Assembly (NCBI GenBank): GCA_024998565.1
Contig: JACOEM010000011.1
Coordinates: 62,001-126,000 of the forward strand
Direction of reading: 5' to 3'
Length of the DNA stretch: 64,000 nt
DNA from: Nitrospira sp.
GTDB lineage: Bacteria; Nitrospirota; Nitrospiria; Nitrospirales; Nitrospiraceae
Shown here in pieces: positions 51,186-59,276 of the stretch. The translations under genes and the position numbers were made by a program. The notes below the pieces were generated by a model. It searched no databases. It had not been told where the DNA came from and worked only from the letters and a program-made list of their open reading frames with translations. The first letter of the stretch is position 1. Each line of letters begins with the position of its first letter.

Positions 51186-53105
51186 ATGGGCTCTGTAACC
51201 CGCACGAAGTTGATGTCGATCATGGCGCTAGGCGCAATGATCGGCCTCCTCCTCTTGCCTATTCTGGTTGCGATCCCTGCCCTTGCTAGCGACGGTGGCG
51301 CTCCTGCTGCCGGCGTGAAGAAAGAGGGTGGTGACGCAAAGGTTGAGAAGGGTAAGGACGTTTATTACAAGACGGAAGGTATTGTCTCGGGCCCGCCAGC
51401 TCCTAAGACAACGGACAGCGAGAAGGACTATCCGCGATACAACTTCGAGAGTCGCGTCCTGCTCTGGTTTGCCAATCAGCAGCACCTTTACTATGGTAGC
51501 TTCGTCTTGGCTGTTCCCATTTTCTGTATGGTCATCGAATTTATGGGTGTGGTGACCAAGGATAAGGCGATGGCCAAGCGGTATGACCAGCTGGCGTACG
51601 ACTTTATTAAGATCAGTTTGACGGCCTACTCTCTGACGGCCATTCTGGGCGGTATTCTGATCTTCACCTTCCTGACTCTCTATCCAGCCTTCTTCCAGTA
51701 TCTCTCGGGTATCTTTAGGCCGGTCATGCATATTTATGCATTGATGTTCGTGGCCGAAAGCGGAACCCTCTACATTTACTACTATGGCTGGGACAAGATG
51801 AAGGAGGGGTTCCTGAAATGGATTCACCTCAGCATGTCCGTCGTCCTGAACGTCATCGGCACCATCTTGATGTTCCTGGCGAATTCATGGATCGGCTTCA
51901 TGATGTCTCCTGCCGGCGTTGATGAGCAGGGCCGGTATCTGGGTAACATTTGGCACGTGATCCACACCGCATTGTGGAACCCGCTCAATCTCCATCGCAT
52001 TCTCGGTAATATGGCCTTCGGTGGTGGTGTCGTGGCGGCCTATGCGGCCTACCGTTTCTTGTCTGCTAAGACCGATGAGGAGCGTGCTCACTACGACTGG
52101 ATGGGTTATATCGCGATGGCTCTCGGTGTGGCGTTCCTGATTCCGTTGCCATTCGCCGGCTACTGGTTGATGCGCGAAGTCTATGCATATCGTCAGCAGA
52201 TGGGTATTACCTTGATGGGCGGTCTGCTGGCTTGGCTGTTTATCATTCAGGCCACCATGATCGGAATTCTGTTCCTGAGTACGAATTACTATCTCTGGCA
52301 AGCTCTCGGACGGATGCGTGGTGCGGAAAAGTATCAGCGCTACATCAAGTATCTCGTATTCCTGCTTACATGCGGATATCTGGTGTTTATTACGCCGCAC
52401 ACCATCGTCATGACTCCAGCCGAGTTGAAGGCAATGGGTGGTCAGCAGCATCCAGTGCTGGGTAACTATGGCGTGATGTCGGCCAAAAACGGTGGAATCA
52501 ACGTCATCATCACGACCACGGTCTTGAGCTTCGTGTGGTACATGCGAGGCAACAAGGTGTCCACGGTATCGTGGTCGAAGTTCGGCAATATCTTCATGGG
52601 CTGCTTTTTCTTCTTTGCGTACCTCAACATCATTATGTTGGCTGTGTATGGCTACTACATTCCGGCGAACGTACGAGTCGGGTTGTCCGTTCCGCAGGTG
52701 GCTACCACGCTGTCGTGCCTGTTCTTCATGTTCGCACTTAACAGCGTCATGATGAAGGGTGCCAAGCAGATGGGACCGATTGAGTGGGGCAAGATTTCTG
52801 CTCGCTCTCAATATGCGCTCATCATGTTGGCCACGGCCTTCACGTGGATGATGGGTCTGATGGGATACATCCGATCCTCCGTCCGCTTGTTCTGGCACGT
52901 CAACGAAATCATGCGTGACAATTCACCATGGGCGTATACCCACACGGTGGGTTTTGCCGCGAACATGATTTCTGCGAACGTACTGTTCTTCTGGATTTCA
53001 ATTATGTTCGTGTTTTGGTTGGGAGCCCTTGGTGCCAAGAAGGCGCCAGTCGAGGCGAAGGCAGCCGTGCCTGGTCGGGCGGCTGCGCCAGCGGTGGGTC
53101 ACTAG
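51186..53105 (+). CDS. bd-like oxidase (Nitrospira-type, candidate terminal oxidase)
   Basis: A 639-residue membrane protein with about 14 spans, CydA-like in the first half. Histidines available for haem or copper include those in QQHLYYG, H182 (VMHIYA), KWIHLS, H257 and H260 (WHVIH), H270 (NLHR), 'TPHTI', 'QQHPV' and 'FWHVNE'. Genome studies of Nitrospira suggested that such proteins are its terminal oxidase, in place of ordinary haem-copper oxidases. RBS AAGGAGG is strong. It is followed by three c-type cytochrome genes and preceded by two micro-protein genes, consistent with one complex. Confidence 0.88.
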   Translation: MGSVTRTKLMSIMALGAMIGLLLLPILVAIPALASDGGAPAAGVKKEGGDAKVEKGKDVYYKTEGIVSGPPAPKTTDSEKDYPRYNFESRVLLWFANQQHLYYGSFVLAVPIFCMVIEFMGVVTKDKAMAKRYDQLAYDFIKISLTAYSLTAILGGILIFTFLTLYPAFFQYLSGIFRPVMHIYALMFVAESGTLYIYYYGWDKMKEGFLKWIHLSMSVVLNVIGTILMFLANSWIGFMMSPAGVDEQGRYLGNIWHVIHTALWNPLNLHRILGNMAFGGGVVAAYAAYRFLSAKTDEERAHYDWMGYIAMALGVAFLIPLPFAGYWLMREVYAYRQQMGITLMGGLLAWLFIIQATMIGILFLSTNYYLWQALGRMRGAEKYQRYIKYLVFLLTCGYLVFITPHTIVMTPAELKAMGGQQHPVLGNYGVMSAKNGGINVIITTTVLSFVWYMRGNKVSTVSWSKFGNIFMGCFFFFAYLNIIMLAVYGYYIPANVRVGLSVPQVATTLSCLFFMFALNSVMMKGAKQMGPIEWGKISARSQYALIMLATAFTWMMGLMGYIRSSVRLFWHVNEIMRDNSPWAYTHTVGFAANMISANVLFFWISIMFVFWLGALGAKKAPVEAKAAVPGRAAAPAVGH

Positions 53106-53129
53106 TCAAAACGCAAGAAATGAATCAAT

Positions 53130-53183
53130 GAGGGAGGGCGTCTGGCTGTATCGGTGGCCAGCGCCTTCCCCTCCTGCAGGAGG
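53130..53183 (+). promoter_or_regulatory. Tandem hairpins including one that hides the cytochrome ribosome-binding site
   Basis: Hairpin A (53130-53173) pairs GGAGGGCG..TGGC with GCCAGCGCCTTCC with small bulges. Hairpin B is the palindrome CCTCCTGCAGGAGG at 53170-53183, which pairs the AGGAGG ribosome-binding site of the cytochrome gene (start 53192) with CCTCC. The two overlap at 53170-53173 and so may compete. There is no T-run, so this looks like a processing or translation-control site rather than a terminator. Confidence 0.55.
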
Positions 53184-53191
53184 TTTGAGCT

Positions 53192-54511
53192 GTGATTGAA
53201 CTCATTAAAGCGGCCTTAGCGATGGGCTGGCCAGCATTAGGCATCCTGGTTGGCCTAATGTTTTATTTCAAGGCCTCCATTTCAGACCCAGTTGCCAACA
53301 AGCGTGCGGTGTTCAAGACGTTCATCGGCATCATTGGCGCGATGCTACTTTTTATGGCAATCGCCAATTACAAGATGAACTTCTTCGAAGAGTCACGGCT
53401 CTTGCCGGTGTCTCTGGTTCTCATTACATCGATGACGTTCATGATGGCGCTGTATTTCACGAACATCAGCGCCTTGCTGAAAATCGGCGGCTTCATGTTT
53501 TTCATCGCCGCAGCACTTTCCGGTTACGGTAACTGGTTGCCCCAGGTGGAAGGTGGATTTCCGCCCATCGAAGAAAAGAAAGACTTCAGCAACATGCCCC
53601 AGACGGAGCTCGCTGACGAAGGCGAGAAGATTATCTTTGGCGGCGTTGGTCAGAACAAGGTTCAGGGGGCGATCGGTAAGGGACAGTGTCCGCTCTGCCA
53701 TGCTTTCCATAAAGGAATGTTGGGAGAGCGTGCGCCAAACCTCGACGGGTTGCCGGAGCGCGCGGGAACGCAGATCGACGATCCTCGTTATCATAAGGGA
53801 AATGCTGCAGCTCGTGATTCAGACCAGAAGGAAGCATTTCCTGGATCTGGAACCGCAGAGAATGGCCAAGAATACATTGCCGAGTCCCATGCCTGTCCGA
53901 GCTGTTTCGTGGTGGCTGGTTACGGTGTGAAGGGTACCAATGATAAAGTCAGCCCTATGCCGTCCATCCATAAGCCGCCGATCTCTTTGTCCTTGCCCGA
54001 GTTAGCGGCTGTCGACACCTGGCTGTATGTGCGTGAAGGGCGTGAGGCTCCGAGCTTTGATGAAATTGTGAAGTCCTATGAAAAGTTCATCCCGGATTCT
54101 GAGCGTCCAAAGCCGCCAACAGAGGGCGACAAGGCCGCCGGCGGGGGTGCATCCGCGCTCATGGCTGACGGGACTGAGCCTGTCGATCAGATTTTTGCGA
54201 AGGGACAATGTGTGGCATGCCATACGATCCCTGGTATCGCTGGAGCGACCGGCACGATTGGTCCGAAGCTGGTCGAGGGAACAAATGCTCCGCTACGCAT
54301 TAAAGACAAGGATTATAAGGGAAAGGCGAAGAGCGTCCCTGACTACATAATGGAATCCATTGTTGAGCCTAGCGCTTACGTTGTGAAAGGCTTCCCTGAC
54401 AATACCATGCCTAAGGTGTTCGGTCAGAAGCTTAGCGCCGGCGCGCTCAAGAAACTTGTAGATTACCTCTCGCAGGTGCAGGAAGGGAAAGAGCCACCCA
54501 AGGCCTCCTAG
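53192..54511 (+). CDS. Membrane-anchored dihaem c-type cytochrome
   Basis: A 439-residue protein with three or four N-terminal spans (to about residue 110) and a periplasmic part with two CxxCH haem sites, C166-H170 and C340-H344. A third cysteine pair, CPSCF near 235, lacks the haem His. The start is GTG at 53192, behind the RBS AGGAGG held in a palindrome. It directly follows the bd-like oxidase and probably feeds it electrons. Confidence 0.88.
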   Translation: MIELIKAALAMGWPALGILVGLMFYFKASISDPVANKRAVFKTFIGIIGAMLLFMAIANYKMNFFEESRLLPVSLVLITSMTFMMALYFTNISALLKIGGFMFFIAAALSGYGNWLPQVEGGFPPIEEKKDFSNMPQTELADEGEKIIFGGVGQNKVQGAIGKGQCPLCHAFHKGMLGERAPNLDGLPERAGTQIDDPRYHKGNAAARDSDQKEAFPGSGTAENGQEYIAESHACPSCFVVAGYGVKGTNDKVSPMPSIHKPPISLSLPELAAVDTWLYVREGREAPSFDEIVKSYEKFIPDSERPKPPTEGDKAAGGGASALMADGTEPVDQIFAKGQCVACHTIPGIAGATGTIGPKLVEGTNAPLRIKDKDYKGKAKSVPDYIMESIVEPSAYVVKGFPDNTMPKVFGQKLSAGALKKLVDYLSQVQEGKEPPKAS

Positions 54512-54559
54512 TTGCGATGGGTATCTGGTTGCTATTGCGGAAGAAAGGGAGATGAGGAC

Positions 54560-55597
54560 ATGAAAGCATTAATGTCAGTCGGGGCATTGATCGGCGTCCT
54601 GGGACTGCTCATGTTGATCGGCATGATCTTCGGAGTGATTCCCTCGAACACCGTCAGGCTCGTTGAGGGCTACATGCCCATGCAGGTCCTAAGTGAGCTA
54701 GCCGTATTCGTGGCTGGCTTCACCGGCCTGAGTTATCTAGCCAACTCGATGGGAATTGCTTTCCCTCGGTTTTGGCAGGGTGTGTTGTTTTGGGCCTTTA
54801 TCCAAACCTATCTCAAGTTCCGTATCTATCCGCCGATTCCGTTCAGCGTTCGTGCCATGTACGGAACCGTATCGTTCGTAGCCGTGTTCATGTGGGTGTC
54901 GGCCAATGAAGAGGATTGGAAGAAATTCCGTCAGCCGATTCTCAATGTTTTGGATGCCAACACCGGCTTCCATAAGGCACTACGCACGATGTATCTGATT
55001 CTTCTTCCGCTACTCATTGGCGGCTTCTCTTTCTTGACGATGAAGCCGAGTGTCGATGAGCCGATTGAGTTGCGGACCGTGCATCCTGCACCACCAGCAA
55101 GCACGAAGGTGCATGGCAAGACTTACACCCTCCAGACTTCTCAGAATCCTTACCGGGTCAATCTTGAAGGTAAGTACGATCAAGCCTATAGCAATAAGCT
55201 GATCGTGGAGCAAGGCATGGGACGACTGATGGCTCCCAACGCCAACCCATGGGATGACAAAGCTGAAGGATACCTGAAGTACGTTCGGGAAGGTGGCGAA
55301 ATATTCTTCCAGAATTGTCACTTCTGTCACGGCGACAATCTGAACGGTCGTGGTCTCCATGCCTTTGCGTTCAACCCGATTCCTGCTAACTTCACAGATC
55401 CAGGAACGATTGCGCAGTTGCAGGAAACCTTCATTTTCTGGCGGGTAGCGAAGGGCGGAATCGGTTTGCCGAACGAAGGATTCCCTTGGGCCTCGGTTAT
55501 GCCACCATGGGAACAGCACCTGACCACAGATGAAATTTGGAAGGTGATCCTGTTCGAATACTGGCACACGGGATACTATCCTCGGACATGGGACTAA
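54560..55597 (+). CDS. Membrane-anchored monohaem c-type cytochrome
   Basis: A 345-residue protein with about four or five N-terminal spans (residues 5-165) and a C-terminal cytochrome c domain with CHFCH at 253-257 and a likely Met ligand in 'ASVMPPWE'. GGGAG at about 54547-54551 is eight bases before ATG 54560, so the longer frame from 54512 is not used. It lies 48 bp after the dihaem cytochrome gene and 47 bp before the next cytochrome. Confidence 0.88.
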   Translation: MKALMSVGALIGVLGLLMLIGMIFGVIPSNTVRLVEGYMPMQVLSELAVFVAGFTGLSYLANSMGIAFPRFWQGVLFWAFIQTYLKFRIYPPIPFSVRAMYGTVSFVAVFMWVSANEEDWKKFRQPILNVLDANTGFHKALRTMYLILLPLLIGGFSFLTMKPSVDEPIELRTVHPAPPASTKVHGKTYTLQTSQNPYRVNLEGKYDQAYSNKLIVEQGMGRLMAPNANPWDDKAEGYLKYVREGGEIFFQNCHFCHGDNLNGRGLHAFAFNPIPANFTDPGTIAQLQETFIFWRVAKGGIGLPNEGFPWASVMPPWEQHLTTDEIWKVILFEYWHTGYYPRTWD

Positions 55598-55644
55598 TCC
55601 TGAATCTTACAAACAACCTGGGAGAACAGGTGGTGAGGTTAACA

Positions 55645-57429
55645 ATGAGCAAACTTCGTATGAACGTAAAGGCGACCCCGATTATCGGAGCGGCCTTAGG
55701 TGCCCTCATCCTCTCTGCAAGTGCGGTGGGATTGGGTCATGCTGGAGATCTTCCGGAAGGCTTTGCCAAGGGTGAATTGGCCCCGGCTCCGCCCGCCGAG
55801 ATGATCGAAGCCGGAAAGCGTGTCTATTTCACCAAGTGTGTCTGGTGTCATGGTGTGGACGGTGCGGGCGACGGGCCAGGTGCTGATCGTTTGTGGCCAC
55901 GTCCGCGTAACTTCAATCAGGGTACCTTCAAAATTCGCCATACGGCGAGTGGAGAGTTGCCGCTCTTCAATTACAACGAGAAGACTCCTGATTCCGGCAA
56001 GAATGACCTGTTCGACACCGTCACGCACGGTCTTCCTGGCTCGGCCATGCCACCCTGGGAAGGTATCTTGACCGAGGAGCAGCGTATCCAGGTTCTGTCC
56101 TTCGTCACAACGCAGCTGGTTAAGGATAGAAAATTTACCGACAAACAGTCTGAGACGCAGACGATCCTCCAGCTCGGAACTATTAAACCTGCTGAGGCGA
56201 CCGAGGACAGTATCAAGAAGGGCGCTCAGTTGATCGTGGACAAGAAGTGCATCGAGTGCCATGGTGTTGAAGGGCGTGGAGACGGAAACGCTTTCAATCT
56301 GAAAGATGATTGGGGGTTTTCGATTCAGCCGGCCAACTGGCACAAGTGCTGGAATTTCCGAGGAAGCCGGCAAGACCCTTACAACGTACGAAACATTTTC
56401 CGTACCTTCTCCACGGGTGTCAACGGAACGCCGATGCCGTCCTTTGCGGATAGCACGTCGGTCGAAGATCGCTGGAACATTGCGAACTTCGTGAACTCGT
56501 TGTGCGAACGCGATGAAGAGGGCAAGCCCCTGGGTATCGATCCTTTGACCGATAAGCCGAAGATCAACTTCGTTGTGCCTTCTGCGCCGGTCGAGGGTGA
56601 GATTTCAAACGACCCAGAAAATGAGATGTGGAAGAAGCAGGGCCGTCGTTATGTGGCGATGGGCGGTCAGATCACTCACAAACCTCGTAACTTCGTCAAT
56701 CGTATCGATGATATCTGGGTTAAATCACTGTACAACGACAAGAACGTGGTGTACCTGATCCAGTGGGATGACCGGACGAAGAGTGTCGCCGAGGGGAAAC
56801 TTCCTTGGGCGCCCACTCAAGTCAATGTCGAGAACTTTGGTGTGAAGGAGCAGGCACCTAAGACCGGAGAAGAAGGTTCAATTGCTGCAGCTCAGAACAA
56901 CTACGCCGTTTATAACGATGGTATTGCATTCCAATTCCCCATCAAGTGGCAGGAGATTCCTGCTCCGTTTAAGCCACGATATTTGTGGGGTGATGCGAAG
57001 TTCAACGCCGACATCTTGAAGTGGGAGGCGGATGGTTCCCTCCGGTCCTTCAAGGGAACCGGTTGGGATCAGGACTTCGAGGAACGCGATGACTTCGAAG
57101 AAAAAGTTAAGTTGTTAAAGTCAGAGTGGAAGAACGGACAGTGGACTGTCATGATCTCCCGTCCGCTTAAGGGCGACAAGGATGATTATGATGAGTACAC
57201 CCGGTTTGACATCGGTAAGTACATTCCGATGGTCTTCTTTGCCTGGGACGGACACAACGGGGATGCGGGACGGAAGATGGCCGTGTCGGCCTTCTATTAC
57301 ACAATCTTGCAGCCTCCGATTCCGCAGGAAGTGTACATTTACCCGGCCGTTATCGCAGTTGGCGTGGTGTTTTTGGAAGGGTGGATGCTGACCCGCCGGG
57401 CCAACAAGAAAAAGGGCAAGGTCCTCTAA
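55645..57429 (+). CDS. Dihaem cytochrome c with ethylbenzene-dehydrogenase/NXR-gamma-like haem-b domain
   Basis: A 594-residue protein: signal sequence (to about 33), two cytochrome c sites (CVWCH 65-69 and CIECH 202-206), then an EB_dh-type domain (about 340-555) like the gamma subunit of ethylbenzene dehydrogenase and nitrite oxidoreductase, which holds haem b between Met and Lys, and a C-terminal span (about 567-583). Fusion of this domain to cytochrome c in one chain is noteworthy. ATG 55645 is set by GGTGAGG upstream. A terminator follows, so it ends the cytochrome operon. Confidence 0.87.
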   Translation: MSKLRMNVKATPIIGAALGALILSASAVGLGHAGDLPEGFAKGELAPAPPAEMIEAGKRVYFTKCVWCHGVDGAGDGPGADRLWPRPRNFNQGTFKIRHTASGELPLFNYNEKTPDSGKNDLFDTVTHGLPGSAMPPWEGILTEEQRIQVLSFVTTQLVKDRKFTDKQSETQTILQLGTIKPAEATEDSIKKGAQLIVDKKCIECHGVEGRGDGNAFNLKDDWGFSIQPANWHKCWNFRGSRQDPYNVRNIFRTFSTGVNGTPMPSFADSTSVEDRWNIANFVNSLCERDEEGKPLGIDPLTDKPKINFVVPSAPVEGEISNDPENEMWKKQGRRYVAMGGQITHKPRNFVNRIDDIWVKSLYNDKNVVYLIQWDDRTKSVAEGKLPWAPTQVNVENFGVKEQAPKTGEEGSIAAAQNNYAVYNDGIAFQFPIKWQEIPAPFKPRYLWGDAKFNADILKWEADGSLRSFKGTGWDQDFEERDDFEEKVKLLKSEWKNGQWTVMISRPLKGDKDDYDEYTRFDIGKYIPMVFFAWDGHNGDAGRKMAVSAFYYTILQPPIPQEVYIYPAVIAVGVVFLEGWMLTRRANKKKGKVL

Positions 57430-57458
57430 GTCGATACTCGAGCTAGGGGTGGTGTCGC

Positions 57459-57491
57459 GAGGGGGTGGGGAAACTCACCCCCTCTTTTTTT
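57459..57491 (+). terminator. Rho-independent terminator of the bd-like oxidase operon
   Basis: Nine-base stem GAGGGGGTG/CACCCCCTC with an eight-base loop, followed by seven Ts. It lies 29 bp after the last cytochrome gene. Confidence 0.94.
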
Positions 57492-57522
57492 GTGGCGATG
57501 AGACTCTGGGGACTGAGTTGGG

Positions 57523-58143
57523 ATGAATGAGCGCAGCCTAGTCAATGCCACGGGAGTCCTCATTGCCGGTGGAAAGAGCCGTCGCATGGGGCGTGATAAG
57601 CGATTTCTGAAGGTAGGTGGGAAGAGTGTTTTTGACCGGACGCTCTCTCTCTTGATGGGTACTTTCGTGGAGACCATTATTGTTTTGGCTGAACCCATTG
57701 ATTCACTGGATGTGCGTGGCTGTAGGGTAGTCTATGATGTGATCCCGAATGCGGGTAGTTTGGGAGGTTTGTATACCGGGCTACTGGCGGCGTCGCAGCC
57801 GAGAATATTTGCCGTGGCCTGTGACATGCCGTTTCTTGACCTCGAGCTGATTCGTTTCATGGCCTCCTTCGATGACACGGCCGATGTCATTGTTGCGAAA
57901 CTCGAGGGACAGTTCCAACCCATGCACGCCATATATTCCAAGCGATGCGCCGAATTTCTCAAGGCGATGGCTGAGCGTCATGATCTGAAAATCCATGCGC
58001 TGTATCGAACGGAAGAACTACGAGTTGCGGTGGTAGGAGCAAATGACCTGTCATCTCTTGGTGGTGGTCTTCGTTCATTTCAGAATATCAATACGCCAGA
58101 CGATTTGACTCTCGCCGACTCAGCGATACCCGATAAGCCGTGA
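57523..58143 (+). CDS. mobA: Molybdenum cofactor guanylyltransferase MobA
   Basis: Transfers GMP to molybdopterin to make MGD cofactor for bis-MGD enzymes such as nitrite oxidoreductase. The nucleotidyltransferase motif 'GVLIAGGKSRRMGRDKRFL' opens the protein, and 'VACDMPFLDLELIRFM' is the metal/substrate motif. Length (206) is normal. It overlaps the glycosyltransferase gene by 4 bp and follows the cytochrome cluster; the rest of the pathway (moeA, mobB) lies at the other end of the window. Confidence 0.95.
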   Translation: MNERSLVNATGVLIAGGKSRRMGRDKRFLKVGGKSVFDRTLSLLMGTFVETIIVLAEPIDSLDVRGCRVVYDVIPNAGSLGGLYTGLLAASQPRIFAVACDMPFLDLELIRFMASFDDTADVIVAKLEGQFQPMHAIYSKRCAEFLKAMAERHDLKIHALYRTEELRVAVVGANDLSSLGGGLRSFQNINTPDDLTLADSAIPDKP

Positions 58144-59192
58144 CGAGCAAGGTACCACAGGGCGTGAATAGGCGCGGGGTGCTCGTGATTCATGCCGGGG
58201 CCATAGGCGATGTACTCTTGGCCCGCCCTGCCTTATTCGCAGTCCGATGCCAGTTTCCACAGCATGAGATCGCATTGTTGGCCGGACAGTCCGTAGGAGC
58301 ACTCTTGTGCGAAGCTCGTGAAGTTGATCGCCTCTTCCCTCTTGAATCGTCCTATTTCAGTGGGCTTTGGGTTGGGCCAGATAGTCTTTGCTCAGACTTC
58401 AGAGCCTGGCTCCGCAACTGCGATTTAGCAGTCGGGTGGCTACCGGACACAGAAGGGGCCCTCTCGGCTACACTGCGGGCCTCGGGTGTTCAGTATGTCT
58501 GCCTGCAATCTGCTTCATCTACCGACCTGCGTGCCGAGCACCAGGCGTCGCGGTATCTTGATGCCATTCAGGTCAGTGACACTCATCAGATACCCGGGAC
58601 GCCACAGATACACGGCGCCCCACTCGATCTCTCACCAGTCATTCGTGAACGCGGTAGGCGCATCGTTGAGAGGCTCCTTCAAGAGAGTCGGCACAAGGTG
58701 GTGGTGATGCATCCCGGGAGCGGGAGCCCGCATAAGTGTTTAGATGGACGGCTTCTCGTGCCTGTGATCGAGTGGTTATTTCAGGCTGACATGGCTCCCC
58801 TATTGCTGGAAGGCCCGGCTGATAGTGAGGCTGTGGAGCGCGTCCTCGAGACTACAAAGCTGGATGTTCCGGTCATCCGTGAGCTGGATTTGTCCACGGT
58901 GGCAGGGGTGCTGTCGCACGCGGAACTCTATGTGGGGCACGATTCCGGCATGACCCATCTTGCGGCTGCCTTGTCGGTTCCTACGATTGCCTGTTTTGGC
59001 CCTACTGATTCACGTCGTTGGGCTCCGCTTGGTCGCGCCGTGTCGATTGTATCTGGAGCGCCCTGTACCTGCCGGACTTGGAGTGCCGTGGCAGAGTGCC
59101 GTGAGCGCGTGTGTCTTCAGATCGCTCCGGAGCGCATCATCGAGGCCTGCCGACTATTGTTGGCAGAGCGACGGACCGTTCCTGCCACCTAA
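58140..59192 (+). CDS. Glycosyltransferase family 9 (heptosyltransferase-like)
   Basis: A 350-residue ADP-heptose:LPS heptosyltransferase-like enzyme. The start 'VLVIHAGAIGDVLLARPAL' and 'VVMHPGSGSPHKC' with 'YVGHDSGMTHLAAALSVPTIACFGPTDSRRW' are GT9 signatures. It works at the cytoplasmic face on lipopolysaccharide core. GTG start at 58140 overlaps mobA by 4 bp. The acceptor is not identified. No other LPS genes lie next to it. Confidence 0.9.
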   Translation: MTSKVPQGVNRRGVLVIHAGAIGDVLLARPALFAVRCQFPQHEIALLAGQSVGALLCEAREVDRLFPLESSYFSGLWVGPDSLCSDFRAWLRNCDLAVGWLPDTEGALSATLRASGVQYVCLQSASSTDLRAEHQASRYLDAIQVSDTHQIPGTPQIHGAPLDLSPVIRERGRRIVERLLQESRHKVVVMHPGSGSPHKCLDGRLLVPVIEWLFQADMAPLLLEGPADSEAVERVLETTKLDVPVIRELDLSTVAGVLSHAELYVGHDSGMTHLAAALSVPTIACFGPTDSRRWAPLGRAVSIVSGAPCTCRTWSAVAECRERVCLQIAPERIIEACRLLLAERRTVPAT

Positions 59193-59276
59193 CTCACGAT
59201 CTTGTCTCTCATGTCATGGTGTGTTAGATTCCCAGTTTGATTTTCGCTGTTTCCACGCAGACTTAGAGGGGTTTTT

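Noticed and set aside
53106-53191. Terminator between the bd-like oxidase and cytochrome genes
   Set aside because: The hairpin lacks a T-run and the following genes have no promoter of their own visible, so read-through is more likely.
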